Shown piece after piece: positions 43,368-53,794 of a stretch of 64,000 nt of DNA (the stretch's first letter is position 1; each line of letters begins with the position of its first letter). The stretch is from Chryseosolibacter sp044507775. GTDB lineage: Bacteria > Bacteroidota > Bacteroidia > Cytophagales > Cyclobacteriaceae. The notes under the pieces were generated by a model, which did no database searches, was not told the DNA's origin, and saw only the letters and a program-made list of their open reading frames with translations. The stretch is from NCBI GenBank assembly GCA_044507775.1, contig JBIQIY010000002.1, forward strand, positions 1-64,000, read 5' to 3'. A program made the translations under genes and the position numbers.

Positions 43368-44939
43368 ATGCAGCATAAGAAAATACCGCTTGCTGATACC
43401 AAAGCATTCTCATCGTTTTTCTTAGACTACATCGAACAGAAAGAAACTCTTAAACCATTCTATCACCGGTTCCCGGTTCCTGAAAACTTCAAAGAACAAA
43501 TTCGCGAGAAATCGCTTTCATTTCCCGCAGCACATCGCAAGATCCTTGTAGGCGCCCTTCAAGAGCAATACAAGGATATCAGGGCAAGTGAAAAAGTCTC
43601 CGCCAACATTGAGGCACTGGAAAACGATCGCACTTTTACAATCACGACGGGCCACCAGCTGAATATCTTTACCGGCCCGCTTTACTTTATCTACAAGATC
43701 GTCACGGTCATCAACGCCTGCAAAAAACTGAAAGACCTTTATCCGGATTACAACTTTGTCCCCGTCTACTGGATGGCCTCCGAAGATCACGACTACGACG
43801 AGATCCGCTACTTCCGCCTTTACGGGAAGAAATACATCTGGGAAACAGATCAGAAGGGAGCAGTTGGCAGATTTCAAACGACGGGGCTTGATAAACTACT
43901 GAAAGAAATTCCCGGCGATGTCACCGTGTTCCAAAAAGCCTATGCCAAAAACAAAACGCTCGCGGCCGCTGTGCGGAATTATGTAAATGAACTCTTCGGC
44001 AGTGAAGGTCTATTGGTGCTGGACTCCGACCATCGCGGATTGAAAAAGGAATTTGCGCCTGTGATTGAGCAGGACATTATTAGGAACACAACCCTGCCGC
44101 TGGTGGACGAAACGAACCGTGCTCTGGGCGATCTCGGATACAAAACGCAGGTCTTTTGCAGGGATATCAATTTCTTCTACCTCGACGACCAGGTTCGCAA
44201 TCGCATCGAGAAGCGCGATGGGCGTTACATAGTCCTGGAAACCGACCTCAGCTTTACAGAAGAGGAGATCCGGAGCATGATCGCGGAGACGCCTGAAAAG
44301 TTCAGCCCGAATGTTATCCTTCGCCCCCTTTACCAGGAATGGATCCTTCCTAACCTCGCATATGTAGGCGGACCCTCTGAAAACATTTACTGGCTTCAAC
44401 TGAAAAAAATATTCGACCATTACCAGGTGCCGTTTCCTATGTTGATGCCTCGAAACTTTGCCCTTGTGGTGGACCACGCGATCAACAGAAAATTCAAAAA
44501 GACAGGCCTGGATTTTTCTGTGTTGTTCGAAGAAAAAAACTACATCTTCAATCACTGGACACTTCACAACTCATCCGCAGACCTGACCGTCACAAAAGAA
44601 CGCTCGACCATTCAGGCAATCTATGACCAACTGACAAAACGCGCCGGGTCGATTGACAGGACGCTGGGGCCTTTCGCAGCTGCGGAAGGCACACGGGTGA
44701 TCCACGGACTGGAAAAGATCGAGCAAAGATTATTGCGCGCGGAGAAAAGACGTCACACTGAAAAATTACGTCAGATTGAAGAGGTGAAGGACGCCCTCTT
44801 TCCCAATGGCAGCCTGCAGGAAAGGACCGATAATTTTCTGAACTTCTACCAGCAGGACTCGCAATTCATCAACAAGTTGATTTCATGTTTCGATCCGTTT
44901 GACTACCAGTTCAACGTTCTGACTTACAACGGCGCATGA
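43368..44939 (+). CDS. bshC: Bacillithiol biosynthesis cysteine-adding enzyme BshC
   Basis: BshC is the last enzyme of bacillithiol synthesis, joining cysteine to GlcN-malate. The 523 residues show the family start (FSSFFLDYIEQKETLKPFY), the nucleotide-binding TTGHQLNIFTGPLYFIYKI, the PVYWMASEDHDYDEI motif, and a C-terminal coiled coil (ETEKLRQIEEV region). It overlaps the formyl-THF cyclo-ligase start by 4 bp. With ytxJ at 60505 it shows that this organism makes bacillithiol. Confidence 0.95.
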   Translation: MQHKKIPLADTKAFSSFFLDYIEQKETLKPFYHRFPVPENFKEQIREKSLSFPAAHRKILVGALQEQYKDIRASEKVSANIEALENDRTFTITTGHQLNIFTGPLYFIYKIVTVINACKKLKDLYPDYNFVPVYWMASEDHDYDEIRYFRLYGKKYIWETDQKGAVGRFQTTGLDKLLKEIPGDVTVFQKAYAKNKTLAAAVRNYVNELFGSEGLLVLDSDHRGLKKEFAPVIEQDIIRNTTLPLVDETNRALGDLGYKTQVFCRDINFFYLDDQVRNRIEKRDGRYIVLETDLSFTEEEIRSMIAETPEKFSPNVILRPLYQEWILPNLAYVGGPSENIYWLQLKKIFDHYQVPFPMLMPRNFALVVDHAINRKFKKTGLDFSVLFEEKNYIFNHWTLHNSSADLTVTKERSTIQAIYDQLTKRAGSIDRTLGPFAAAEGTRVIHGLEKIEQRLLRAEKRRHTEKLRQIEEVKDALFPNGSLQERTDNFLNFYQQDSQFINKLISCFDPFDYQFNVLTYNGA

Positions 44940-45511
44940 CCAAGAAAGAACTCCGGAAGATCTATCTGAGGAAGCGCATGGACCTTTCCACTGCGCAATA
45001 TGAACAACTTAACCGCGAGCTTTGCGATCGCTTTTTTTCAGCTGTAGAATTACGTGAGCTTTCTGTGGTTCACACCTTTCTCCCTATCCGCAAAAACAAG
45101 GAGGTCGATACGTGGCTGATCATCGACCGGTTGAAACGGGATTTTCCCAGCATTCGCATATCAGTCCCGAAGATCAACAACCACACCGCCGAACTCGAAC
45201 ATTATTTCCTCGAGAGTCCGGACCAACTTGAGAATAACACGTGGGACATCCCCGAACCGGTTAAGGGGATTCCGACGCCTGTCGAAATGATCGATGCTGT
45301 GCTCGTGCCATTGCTCGCTTTTGACAAGCAGGGCCATCGCCTCGGCTATGGCCGAGGTTTCTACGATCGCTTTCTGGCTACCTGTCGTTCCGGTTGCCTA
45401 AAGATCGGCTTATCATTTTTCGAAATGGAAGAAAAGATCGACGACATCAGTCAGAAAGACGTACCGCTCGATCTTGTTGTTACTCCGCAGGGCTTAGTTA
45501 AGTCAGGCTGA
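44936..45511 (+). CDS. 5-formyltetrahydrofolate cyclo-ligase
   Basis: A 191-residue enzyme that converts 5-formyl-THF with ATP into 5,10-methenyl-THF. The N-terminal KKELRKIYLRKR and FLPIRKNKEVDT and the C-terminal LVPLLAFDKQGHRLGYGRGFYDR (ATP/Mg site) are present. It is translationally coupled to bshC (ATGA overlap) and its last 9 bp overlap gltD tail-to-tail. Confidence 0.95.
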   Translation: MTKKELRKIYLRKRMDLSTAQYEQLNRELCDRFFSAVELRELSVVHTFLPIRKNKEVDTWLIIDRLKRDFPSIRISVPKINNHTAELEHYFLESPDQLENNTWDIPEPVKGIPTPVEMIDAVLVPLLAFDKQGHRLGYGRGFYDRFLATCRSGCLKIGLSFFEMEEKIDDISQKDVPLDLVVTPQGLVKSG

Positions 45512-46975
45512 CTTCGCCACGTTGACAAAAGATTCATCCTTCGACTCCAGTTCCGAAGATCCCATCAACCAGATATCGACTGCGCGTGCGGCTTCACGAC
45601 CCTCGGAAATCGCCCAGACTACGAGAGACTGGCCCCGGCGGATATCACCTGCCGCGAAGATACCTTCGCGCGTGCTCATATAATTGTCTGTCTTGATGTT
45701 TCCGCGGGCATCGAGTTCGAGTTGCAATTCCTCTACCGCACCGGCCTTCTCCGCGCCCACAAAGCCCACTGCCAGCAGTGCCAGCTCACAGGGAACGATG
45801 CGCTCCGTTCCAGCAACCTCCTGGAATCCCATCTTGCCTTCCGCGTTCGGCCCCCACTGAATGTCAACAAGCTTCAATCCGGTAAGTTTTCCATTGGCAT
45901 CGCCAACAAATTCTTTTGTAAGTATCGCCCACTTCCGATCAACTCCCTCCTCGTGTGAAGAGGATGTCATCAGCACCATGGGCCACAGAGGCCAGGGATT
46001 ATCCTCGCTCCGCGTCAACGGAGGCTTCGACAACAATTCAATCTGGGTGACACTGGCAGCACCCTGGCGGTTTGAAGTACCGACGCAATCCGACCCCGTA
46101 TCGCCACCGCCAATGACGACTACATTCTTACCAGTGGCGAGGATTTCTTCAACCGAAACCTGATCACCTGCGACGCGCTTGTTCTGCTGTGGCAGGAACT
46201 CCATCGCGAAATGCACGCCTTTCAAATTGCGACCGGGTATCGGCAGATCGCGTGGCGCCGATGCGCCACCGCAAAGCATCATGGCATCGAACTCATCCTT
46301 GAGGTGTTGTGCACTTACGTTCACACCCACATTCGAATTCGTTCTGAAAATAATTCCTTCCTGTTCCATTAACCTGATCCGGCGATCGATCACATGCTTT
46401 TCAAGCTTGAAATCCGGGATGCCATAGCGAAGCAATCCACCAATCCGGTCACTGCGTTCGAAGACCGTTACCCAGTGACCTGCTTTGTTTAACTGCGCGG
46501 CTGCCGCAAGTCCGGCGGGGCCAGATCCTATCACTGCAATGCGCTTGCCGGTTCTCACCTTTGGCGGCGTCGGTTTGATGTATCCCTTCTCAAACGCCTT
46601 TTCAGCGATTGTCTTTTCGATATACTCTATCGTAACGGGATCGTTATTGATGCTCAGCACACAGCTCGCTTCACACGGAGCAGGACATATTCTGCCTGTA
46701 AAGTCCGGGAAGTTATTCGTGCTGCTGAGGATCTGGATCGCTTCTTCCCAGCGGTCCTGGCGCACCGCTTCATTGAAATCGGGAATGTTATTGCCGAGCG
46801 GACAACCGTTGTGGCAAAAGGGCACACCACAGTCCATACATCGCGCAGCATTTTGCTTTACCTTTTCCTTGTCAAGAGGAGTGTAAATTTCCTTGTAGTC
46901 CTTTAAACGTTCCTTGGGATCACGGGATACTGGCATCTCCCGTTTGTATTTCATAAACCCGTCGATCTGACCCAT
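45503..46975 (-). CDS. gltD: Glutamate synthase small subunit
   Basis: A 490-residue NAD(P)H-glutamate synthase beta subunit. N-terminal Fe-S cysteines are visible (CMDCGVPFCHNGCPLGN and CPAPCEASC). Two Rossmann folds follow: GSGPAGLAAAAQLNKAG for FAD and GGGDTGSDCVG for NADPH. It feeds electrons to GltB, with which it forms an operon (39 bp after gltB). Ammonia assimilation pathway, cytoplasm. Confidence 0.96.
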   Translation of the reverse strand: MGQIDGFMKYKREMPVSRDPKERLKDYKEIYTPLDKEKVKQNAARCMDCGVPFCHNGCPLGNNIPDFNEAVRQDRWEEAIQILSSTNNFPDFTGRICPAPCEASCVLSINNDPVTIEYIEKTIAEKAFEKGYIKPTPPKVRTGKRIAVIGSGPAGLAAAAQLNKAGHWVTVFERSDRIGGLLRYGIPDFKLEKHVIDRRIRLMEQEGIIFRTNSNVGVNVSAQHLKDEFDAMMLCGGASAPRDLPIPGRNLKGVHFAMEFLPQQNKRVAGDQVSVEEILATGKNVVVIGGGDTGSDCVGTSNRQGAASVTQIELLSKPPLTRSEDNPWPLWPMVLMTSSSHEEGVDRKWAILTKEFVGDANGKLTGLKLVDIQWGPNAEGKMGFQEVAGTERIVPCELALLAVGFVGAEKAGAVEELQLELDARGNIKTDNYMSTREGIFAAGDIRRGQSLVVWAISEGREAARAVDIWLMGSSELESKDESFVNVAKSA

Positions 46976-47014
46976 GTTATCGTGTTTTTTTTCTGGTTGT
47001 TCGTAGTGTTAAAA

Positions 47015-50000
47015 TTATGCAGCGACCACTTTTCCGGCATTCTCCTGCTCGCGTGCCGCCCTCTGCTTTTCAAGTACAGCCTTGTAATCCTTCGGCATCA
47101 CCTTGACAAAAAGGTTTGAGGCGACTTCCCAGTTCTCAAGGATCCATTCGGCCGGGTCGCTTCCCGTGTGTTTGAAATGTTTCTCAATCATTTCTTTCAC
47201 TTCAAGCCTGTCTTGTTCATCCATGCGCTCGAGTGCGACCATGTCTTTGTTGCACAATCTCTCGAGGTCATTTTCCGTATCGAAGACGTAGGCGATACCT
47301 CCGCTCATACCTGCCGCGAAGTTCCGTCCTGTCTTTCCGAGAACTACTACGCGGCCGCCGGTCATATATTCGCAGGCGTGGTCACCAACGCCTTCCACAA
47401 CCGCTCTTACGCCTGAATTCCGGACGCAAAAACGCTCGCCGGCCTGCCCGCGGATGAATGCTTCACCGGAAGTAGCGCCGTAAAACGCAACGTTTCCGAT
47501 AATAATATTGTCCTCCGGCTTGAAGGTCGATTCACGGTCGGGGTATACGATGAGCTTACCGCCGGACAGGCCTTTGCCGAAATAGTCATTCGCTTCACCT
47601 TCCAGCTCGAAGCGCAGACCGGGAGCGACAAATGCTCCAAAGCTCTGCCCCGCCGAACCTTTGAAGTTGAAGTGTATGGTGTCCTCGGGGAGTCCCTGCG
47701 CTTTGTATTTGCGAGAGACCTCGTTCGAGAGCAATGCACCCACTGAACGGTCCGTGTTCCGAATAATAAATTTCTGTTGCACGGGCTCTCTTTCATCGAT
47801 CGCCGATTTTGCAGCTTCAAGCAGCCGCCAGTCGAGTACTTTTTCGAGTTCGAAGTCCTGTTCGATCTGCTTGTACACGCCGACGTGTTCCCGTGCCGGC
47901 TCGCGATGAAGAATAGGCGAAAGGTCCAGCTTCTTCACCTTCCAATGATCGATATCCTGGCGCACGCGAAGGACATCCGTTCTTCCCACCATTTCGCTTA
48001 TTGTGCGGAATCCAAGCTCGGCCATAACCTCACGAAGGTCGCGCGCGAGGAAATTAAAGAAGTTCACGACGTCGTCGGGATTACCAGTAAACAGTTTACG
48101 CAGTTCCGTATCCTGTGTGGCTATTCCCACGGGGCACGTGTTCAGATGGCACTTGCGCATCATGATACATCCTTCGACCACCAGGGCAGCCGTTGCTACA
48201 CCCCATTCTTCAGCGCCGAGCAGCGTAGCGACAGCGATGTCGCGTCCTGTTCTTATCTGTCCATCTGTCTGCAGCACTACGCGGCTGCGCAGATTATTCT
48301 TGACCAGCGTTTGATGCGCTTCGGCCAGTCCAAGTTCCCAGGGAAGGCCGGCATGTCGCACCGAGCTGATCGGGGAGGCGCCGGTACCACCGTCAGCCCC
48401 GGAGACAAGGATGGCATCTGCTTTCGCCTTCGCAACACCTGCGGCAACGGTACCTACACCTGCCTGTGAAACGAGTTTCACGTTTATCCGCGCCTGGCGG
48501 TTAGCATTCTTTAAATCAAATATCAGCTGTGCGAGATCCTCGATTGAGTAAATATCGTGATGCGGTGGAGGTGAAATGAGTCCCACTCCCGGCGTCGAAT
48601 GGCGGACACGGCCGATCCATTCGTCCACTTTATGACCGGGCAACTGACCGCCTTCGCCGGGCTTTGCGCCCTGCGCCATTTTGATCTGAAGCTCATCGGC
48701 ATTCGAGAGATAGTAACTGGTAACGCCAAACCTTCCCGATGCAACCTGTTTGATAGCAGACCGTTCCCAGTCGCCGTTTTCCTTTCGCTCGAAGCGGATC
48801 GGATCTTCACCTCCCTCGCCGCTATTGCTCTTTCCGCCAATGCGGTTCATTGCAATGGCAAGCGTCGAGTGCGCTTCGTGCGAGATCGAACCAAAAGACA
48901 TGGCTCCTGTAGCAAAGCGCTTCACAATCTCTTCCACAGGCTCGACCTCCTCAACGGGGATAGAATTGCGCTTCTTGAATTCGAACAATCCGCGAAGGCT
49001 CAGCGTGTCCTTCGCCTGATCATTGATCTTCGCCGCGTATTTCTTGAACAGTGAATAGTTATTCGAGCGCGTCGAGTGCTGCAGCAAATGGATCACCTCG
49101 GGGCTGAACAAGTGCTTCTCGCCCCTGCGTTTCCACTGGTAAACTCCGCCGACCTGGAGGGGAGCGCCTTCGTTCTGATACGCCAGGCGGTGACGAACCA
49201 GGACTTCTTCCGCCAGATCGTCAAACGATAGTCCTTCAATACGGCTAATGGTTCCGCGGAAGCATTTTTCGACGACGTCGCTTCCAAGTCCCAGCGCTTC
49301 AAATATCTGGGCTGACTGATACGACTGCAACGTGCTGATACCCATCTTGGACATCACCTTCAGCAATCCGCTGCCGATGGCCTTCTGGTAGTTCTTATAA
49401 GCTTCTTCATCCGTAATATTTCCAAGCGCTCCCTCCTGGTTAAGGGCGTGGATGGTTTCAAATGCCATGTAGGGATTAATCGCGCTTGCGCCGTATCCGA
49501 TGATAGTAGCAAAGTGATGAACTTCCCAGACATCGCCTGCTTCTACGAGCAGACCTGCGAGCGTGCGGATGCGCTTCTCAACAAGATAGTGATGAACAGC
49601 GCCAATCGCCAGCAACGACGGAATCGGTGCGTGTTCCGGGCTGATCTTCCTATCGGATATAACAATGATCTTCTTGCCGCTGAGGATTGCTTTCTCTGCC
49701 TCGCAGCAGATGCGGTTAAGACTTTCTTCCAGACGTCCCGGCTTTCCGTCGGCCACAAACACGGAGCGCAAGATTGAATAATCGAACCCGTGGGCAGGAA
49801 GGTGCTTCAGCTTCTCAAGATCGGAATTGAAGAGAACCGGTTGTGAAATATGGATCTGGTTTGTGTGCTGAGGAGTCTCCTCCAGAACATTGAGGCTCAC
49901 ACCAATGCGTGTGAACAACGACATGACCAGGCGCTCGCGAATCGGATCGATCGGAGGATTGCTGACCTGCGCAAAATGTTGCTTGAAGTAATTGGAAATG

Positions 50001-51544
50001 TGACGGCTCTCTTTGGAGAGAACTGCAATTGGTGTATCGTCGCCCATGGAGCCAATCGGCTCATAGCCAATCCCCGCCATCGGCGTGATGATCGCTTTCA
50101 GGTCTTCGGCCGTGTAGCCGTAAGCGTTTTGCCGTTGCGTTAAAGTCTTCTCGTCAAAGTTGTCTTCGTAATATTCCTGCTCCGGCTCGAGTCTCAGCTT
50201 CAGCCTGTTCTGGATAATCCAATTGTAGTACGGCTTACCTTCGTATACCGAACGCTTCACTTTTTCATCGTCCAGCACCTTTCCCTGTTCGAGGTCGATG
50301 AGCATCATTTTACCCGGTGTGATCCGGCCCTTCTCCAGGATCTCCTTGGGAGAAACCGGCAGGGCGCCGGCTTCAGACGCCATTACCACACGACCCGAGC
50401 GCGTAATATAGTATCGCAGCGGACGTAAACCGTTCCTGTCGAGTGTCGCACCGATGCGCGACCCGTCGGTAAAGACGAGTGCTGCGGGTCCATCCCACGG
50501 CTCCATCATGGAAGCATGATATTTATAGAATGCCTTGCGATGAGGATCCATCAATTTGTTGTCCTGCCAGGCTTCCGGCACGAGCATCATCATGACATGC
50601 GGGATGGTGCGACCGGAGATTACCAGCATTTCAACCAGCGCATCCAGGTTGCTGGAGTCGGATCCCTCCGCCATCGTGATGGGAAGGATCATTTTCAGTT
50701 CTTCGTCCGTGAACAGCGATGACTTGAACAACGCCTCCTTGGATTTCATCTTGTTCACGTTACCGCGGATGGTGTTGATTTCGCCGTTGTGCGCGATGTA
50801 ACGGAACGGTTGCGCGAGCTTCCAGTTCGGGAACGTGTTGGTCGAGAAACGGGAATGAACCAACGCAAGGGCTGTACGCAGCCTGGGATCCTGCAGGTCA
50901 AAAAAGTATTTCCGTAATTGTTCGGTGCGAAGCTGCCCCTTGTAAACAATTGTCTTGGATGAGAAGCTGGTGATATAAAATTCGGTGTTGCTTCCTTTTA
51001 CATCGCGGCCGATCTTGTGCGAAGTGAAATTGCGCAGCACAAACAGCTTGCGCTCCAAAGCTTCGTCGGAGATGTTATCGCCTTTGGACTTGACAAAAAC
51101 CTGTTCGATGACCGGTTCTACTTCCGATGCGTCCGGACCAGGAACACTGTGATCCACCGGAACGCCGCGAAATCCAATTAACTCGAATCCGAGCGCAATA
51201 ATATTTTTCTTCAGCACATCGCGGCAGGCGTTAGACACTTTCTTATCGCGGGGAAAGAAAACCATCCCCACGCCGTATTTACCCGGTGCAGGTAGTTCAA
51301 AGCCGAGACGTCCTGCCTCTTCGGCAAGAAAATCGTGCGGCAGCTGAATCAGAATTCCCGCTCCGTCACCCGTCTTCGCGTTGCAGCCTTTGCCGCCGCG
51401 ATGCTCCATATTTTCAAGCATGGAGAGCGCGTCGCGCAACACATTGTTGGTTTTAGTCCCGTTGATATTAGCGATGAACCCGATACCACATGCATCGTGT
51501 TCCAGCTCGGGTGTGTACAAGCCTTTGGTCGTGGTTGTTTGCAT
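47015..51544 (-). CDS. gltB: Glutamate synthase large subunit
   Basis: A 1509-residue amidotransferase-flavoprotein. The N-terminal glutaminase has its nucleophile cysteine at C19 (HDACGIGF; a propeptide is removed before it). The FMN/synthase domain has GAKPGEGGQLPGHKV and VSGADGGTGASP; the [3Fe-4S] motif is CIMMRKCHLNTCPVG; a GXGXG beta-helix domain ends the chain. It makes two glutamates from glutamine and 2-oxoglutarate with GltD. Length is normal. Confidence 0.97.
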   Translation of the reverse strand: MQTTTTKGLYTPELEHDACGIGFIANINGTKTNNVLRDALSMLENMEHRGGKGCNAKTGDGAGILIQLPHDFLAEEAGRLGFELPAPGKYGVGMVFFPRDKKVSNACRDVLKKNIIALGFELIGFRGVPVDHSVPGPDASEVEPVIEQVFVKSKGDNISDEALERKLFVLRNFTSHKIGRDVKGSNTEFYITSFSSKTIVYKGQLRTEQLRKYFFDLQDPRLRTALALVHSRFSTNTFPNWKLAQPFRYIAHNGEINTIRGNVNKMKSKEALFKSSLFTDEELKMILPITMAEGSDSSNLDALVEMLVISGRTIPHVMMMLVPEAWQDNKLMDPHRKAFYKYHASMMEPWDGPAALVFTDGSRIGATLDRNGLRPLRYYITRSGRVVMASEAGALPVSPKEILEKGRITPGKMMLIDLEQGKVLDDEKVKRSVYEGKPYYNWIIQNRLKLRLEPEQEYYEDNFDEKTLTQRQNAYGYTAEDLKAIITPMAGIGYEPIGSMGDDTPIAVLSKESRHISNYFKQHFAQVSNPPIDPIRERLVMSLFTRIGVSLNVLEETPQHTNQIHISQPVLFNSDLEKLKHLPAHGFDYSILRSVFVADGKPGRLEESLNRICCEAEKAILSGKKIIVISDRKISPEHAPIPSLLAIGAVHHYLVEKRIRTLAGLLVEAGDVWEVHHFATIIGYGASAINPYMAFETIHALNQEGALGNITDEEAYKNYQKAIGSGLLKVMSKMGISTLQSYQSAQIFEALGLGSDVVEKCFRGTISRIEGLSFDDLAEEVLVRHRLAYQNEGAPLQVGGVYQWKRRGEKHLFSPEVIHLLQHSTRSNNYSLFKKYAAKINDQAKDTLSLRGLFEFKKRNSIPVEEVEPVEEIVKRFATGAMSFGSISHEAHSTLAIAMNRIGGKSNSGEGGEDPIRFERKENGDWERSAIKQVASGRFGVTSYYLSNADELQIKMAQGAKPGEGGQLPGHKVDEWIGRVRHSTPGVGLISPPPHHDIYSIEDLAQLIFDLKNANRQARINVKLVSQAGVGTVAAGVAKAKADAILVSGADGGTGASPISSVRHAGLPWELGLAEAHQTLVKNNLRSRVVLQTDGQIRTGRDIAVATLLGAEEWGVATAALVVEGCIMMRKCHLNTCPVGIATQDTELRKLFTGNPDDVVNFFNFLARDLREVMAELGFRTISEMVGRTDVLRVRQDIDHWKVKKLDLSPILHREPAREHVGVYKQIEQDFELEKVLDWRLLEAAKSAIDEREPVQQKFIIRNTDRSVGALLSNEVSRKYKAQGLPEDTIHFNFKGSAGQSFGAFVAPGLRFELEGEANDYFGKGLSGGKLIVYPDRESTFKPEDNIIIGNVAFYGATSGEAFIRGQAGERFCVRNSGVRAVVEGVGDHACEYMTGGRVVVLGKTGRNFAAGMSGGIAYVFDTENDLERLCNKDMVALERMDEQDRLEVKEMIEKHFKHTGSDPAEWILENWEVASNLFVKVMPKDYKAVLEKQRAAREQENAGKVVAA

Positions 51545-51855
51545 TTACGTCTGGTTAAAAAAGAATGGCAAGTTGGCGTAACTTACCCCCAAATTAATTT
51601 CTGAAATTACGAAAGATGCAGGAGGAAATTTGCGGGGAATTTGTCGGGAAACAATTTTTTGAATCTTTTTACAATTCCCGCCAAATGTTTAAAAAATGAA
51701 AAACGTCAACGATTGCAGGATGCACATTTTCTAAATTTTTGAATATAACCGAAAACGATTGAATTTTTTTCAAGCTTTCAATATGCGTTTTGACAAATTT
51801 TCAACCGCAACTGGGGTTTATCAACCGCTTTGATAATCGGCAAATTTGGCATCTT
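51545..51855. other. Intergenic region upstream of gltB
   Basis: About 310 bp, AT-rich, between the divergent-side start of gltB and the stop of the xylanase gene. I see no gene. Poly-A/T runs and a TTCCCGCC segment (about 51675-51682) are present, the same half-site as in the palindrome at 60908. The gltB promoter could not be assigned; CATCTTTC on the minus strand (about 51624) is the best -7 candidate. Confidence 0.4.
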
Positions 51856-53121
51856 TTAGCGCTGCCGGAAATCGACAATCGTACTTCCTTCTTCCTTTTT
51901 CAACTCCACTTCTCCCGCGATTCCGTTGATGGTCACCCGGTATTTTCCGAAAAAAGCCGGCACCGTTAGCGATCCGTTCTTACCGGCCGTGCCGGAAAAT
52001 TTTGTCCACCACTCGTTGAAGATCAGGTTCTGATATGCATGGGCAGCGGGCGTGGGTGTCCAGTTGAGTTTGTACAATGAAGAAACGGGAATCCAGTTTG
52101 CACCTTCCCAGAATCCCCACATCAGAATTCCCTGCACTGCCGGATGTGCAAAACAGATGCGGTAATAATCGACAAGGTCGCGCGCTTTCGCCTGCTCTTC
52201 CTCCGGCGTCATCGTACGGATATTCTCGCGATAATACTTCGAGCGCTGCCCGGGGATGTTGAATTCCGTAATACGGATAGGAAGTCCGAACACCGCCAGC
52301 GAGTCCAGGGCGCTGCGAAGGGCGTCGCGGTCGAAGGACTCCGCGTGCAAGTGCCCCTGAACACCGATACCTGCGATCGGTACGTGCTGCTTCAGCAACC
52401 ATCGGATCTGAGTCATGTAATCGGCCAGCCTGTTTCCCGTCAGGATGTCATAGTCGTTGAGCCACAGTTTTGCAGCAGGGTCACCGTTGTGCGCCCACTG
52501 TGCCATATCTTTTGTGATGCCTGGGCCAAGGCGCTTTTCGTAATAGTTGCCGTGGATCATCTCGTTATTGAGGTCGTACTCGGCAAAGCGCCCTTTGTAT
52601 TTTGCCGTCACGGTTTCGGCCCTGCGCTGCAACGTCTTTCTCAACTCGTCATCATCGAGGTCCTTCACCCAGGGCTGAACAAATTTTTCAATTCCCCAAA
52701 AGAGGTTGTGGCCCCGAAGGGGAATGTTGCTGGCCTCGGTCCATGCCAGTATTGCGTCGACGACCGCATAATTCACATTTCCCTTCTGCGGTTCCATACT
52801 CGGCCACTTGACCGCGTTTTCAGTCACGGCCGCATTGAAGTTCTCCAGAAAATGAGCTTTGTATTTTTTCAGATCCTCATCTGACCACCGCCCGCCAGCC
52901 AGGCTGTTGCTGACGGCACATCCAAACCAGAATTCGTGCGAGAGCTGCTCGACAATTATTTTCTCACCCGGCTTCGCGCGGATAATCAGCTCACCTTTGC
53001 GGTGTGCGGCGATGTCTTCATTGATGGAAGGGTACTGCGCGCACAAAGGCAACGAGATGCTGACCGCCAGGTACACCGTGGCGATGGAGCGCATTGCGGA
53101 AAACATCTTTTGTTCTTCCAT
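51856..53121 (-). CDS. Glycoside hydrolase family 10 endo-beta-1,4-xylanase-like, exported
   Basis: A 421-residue enzyme with a signal peptide (about 10-28, PLCAQY). An N-terminal extra segment precedes the GH10 (beta/alpha)8 barrel (about 60-385). The catalytic acid/base is E187 (LNNEMIHG) and the nucleophile E286 (ITEFN); RGHNLFW and GIGVQGHLH are also typical. It cleaves xylan or related beta-1,4 chains outside the cytoplasm. It starts one base after the mnmD stop, an odd operon partner for a tRNA enzyme. No other xylan genes are nearby. Confidence 0.9.
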   Translation of the reverse strand: MEEQKMFSAMRSIATVYLAVSISLPLCAQYPSINEDIAAHRKGELIIRAKPGEKIIVEQLSHEFWFGCAVSNSLAGGRWSDEDLKKYKAHFLENFNAAVTENAVKWPSMEPQKGNVNYAVVDAILAWTEASNIPLRGHNLFWGIEKFVQPWVKDLDDDELRKTLQRRAETVTAKYKGRFAEYDLNNEMIHGNYYEKRLGPGITKDMAQWAHNGDPAAKLWLNDYDILTGNRLADYMTQIRWLLKQHVPIAGIGVQGHLHAESFDRDALRSALDSLAVFGLPIRITEFNIPGQRSKYYRENIRTMTPEEEQAKARDLVDYYRICFAHPAVQGILMWGFWEGANWIPVSSLYKLNWTPTPAAHAYQNLIFNEWWTKFSGTAGKNGSLTVPAFFGKYRVTINGIAGEVELKKEEGSTIVDFRQR

Positions 53122-53122
53122 T

Positions 53123-53794
53123 TCAGTCGATTGGTTTTTTTATCGCTCTCACCATTTGAAGCTTGCCCGGTGGGCCCGGCAAGGTCTCTACTGCCAGACC
53201 CAGCGTTTTCAAATCCCGCTTCAACTGGCCTTTCGCCGAGTAAGTTACGAACACTCCTCCGGGATTTAGTTTGTCCGTGACTTTTTGCAACGGTTCGTAT
53301 TTCCAAAGATCCGGTTGCACGGAAGGAGCGAATGCATCGAAATAGATAAGATCCCAGGGATAGTCCAGTTCCGTCTCTAACAAGGACGCCTTTTGCTTTA
53401 TCAAAGAAAACTCTTTGGTGATCTGACATTCGCTGTCCCACGGTGCTTCATGAATAGCGGTGAAGTGCTGCGCGTCGCTGTCTCCGTAATTCAGTTTCGA
53501 CCACATTTCGGGTGGTAGCGGAAACAACTCCAGTGTCTGATACCGTGTTCGTATCGAATGCCGCTGTGCGTATTGTAGCGTGAGTAATGCGTTCAAGCCT
53601 GTCCCGAAGCCCACCTCGAGAATCGAAACGTGCCTGGCTTGATTCATCTGCCAAAAATAATCCAACCCATTTCGAATGAACACATGCATGGACTCCTGCA
53701 CTGCGCCGTGGATAGAGTGATAGGTCTCGTTCAGAAGATTATTTCGAAGGGTATGCGACCCGTCTGAAGTGATGATGATCTCCAGTTCGTCCAT
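53123..53794 (-). CDS. mnmD: tRNA mnm5s2U34 methyltransferase MnmD (stand-alone)
   Basis: A 223-residue SAM-dependent methyltransferase that finishes mnm5s2U in tRNA anticodons. Motifs are ILEVGFGTGLNALL (SAM site) and DLIYFDAFAPSVQPDLW, followed by GGVFVTYSAKGQLKRDL. It matches the N-terminal half of MnmC and lacks the oxidase half. Its start overlaps the ispF stop by one base (TAATG). Confidence 0.92.
   Translation of the reverse strand: MDELEIIITSDGSHTLRNNLLNETYHSIHGAVQESMHVFIRNGLDYFWQMNQARHVSILEVGFGTGLNALLTLQYAQRHSIRTRYQTLELFPLPPEMWSKLNYGDSDAQHFTAIHEAPWDSECQITKEFSLIKQKASLLETELDYPWDLIYFDAFAPSVQPDLWKYEPLQKVTDKLNPGGVFVTYSAKGQLKRDLKTLGLAVETLPGPPGKLQMVRAIKKPID

Noticed and set aside
48003..49054. 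Long plus-strand open frames opposite gltB
   Set aside because: gltB is unbroken with all its motifs; the antisense frames are compositional shadows.
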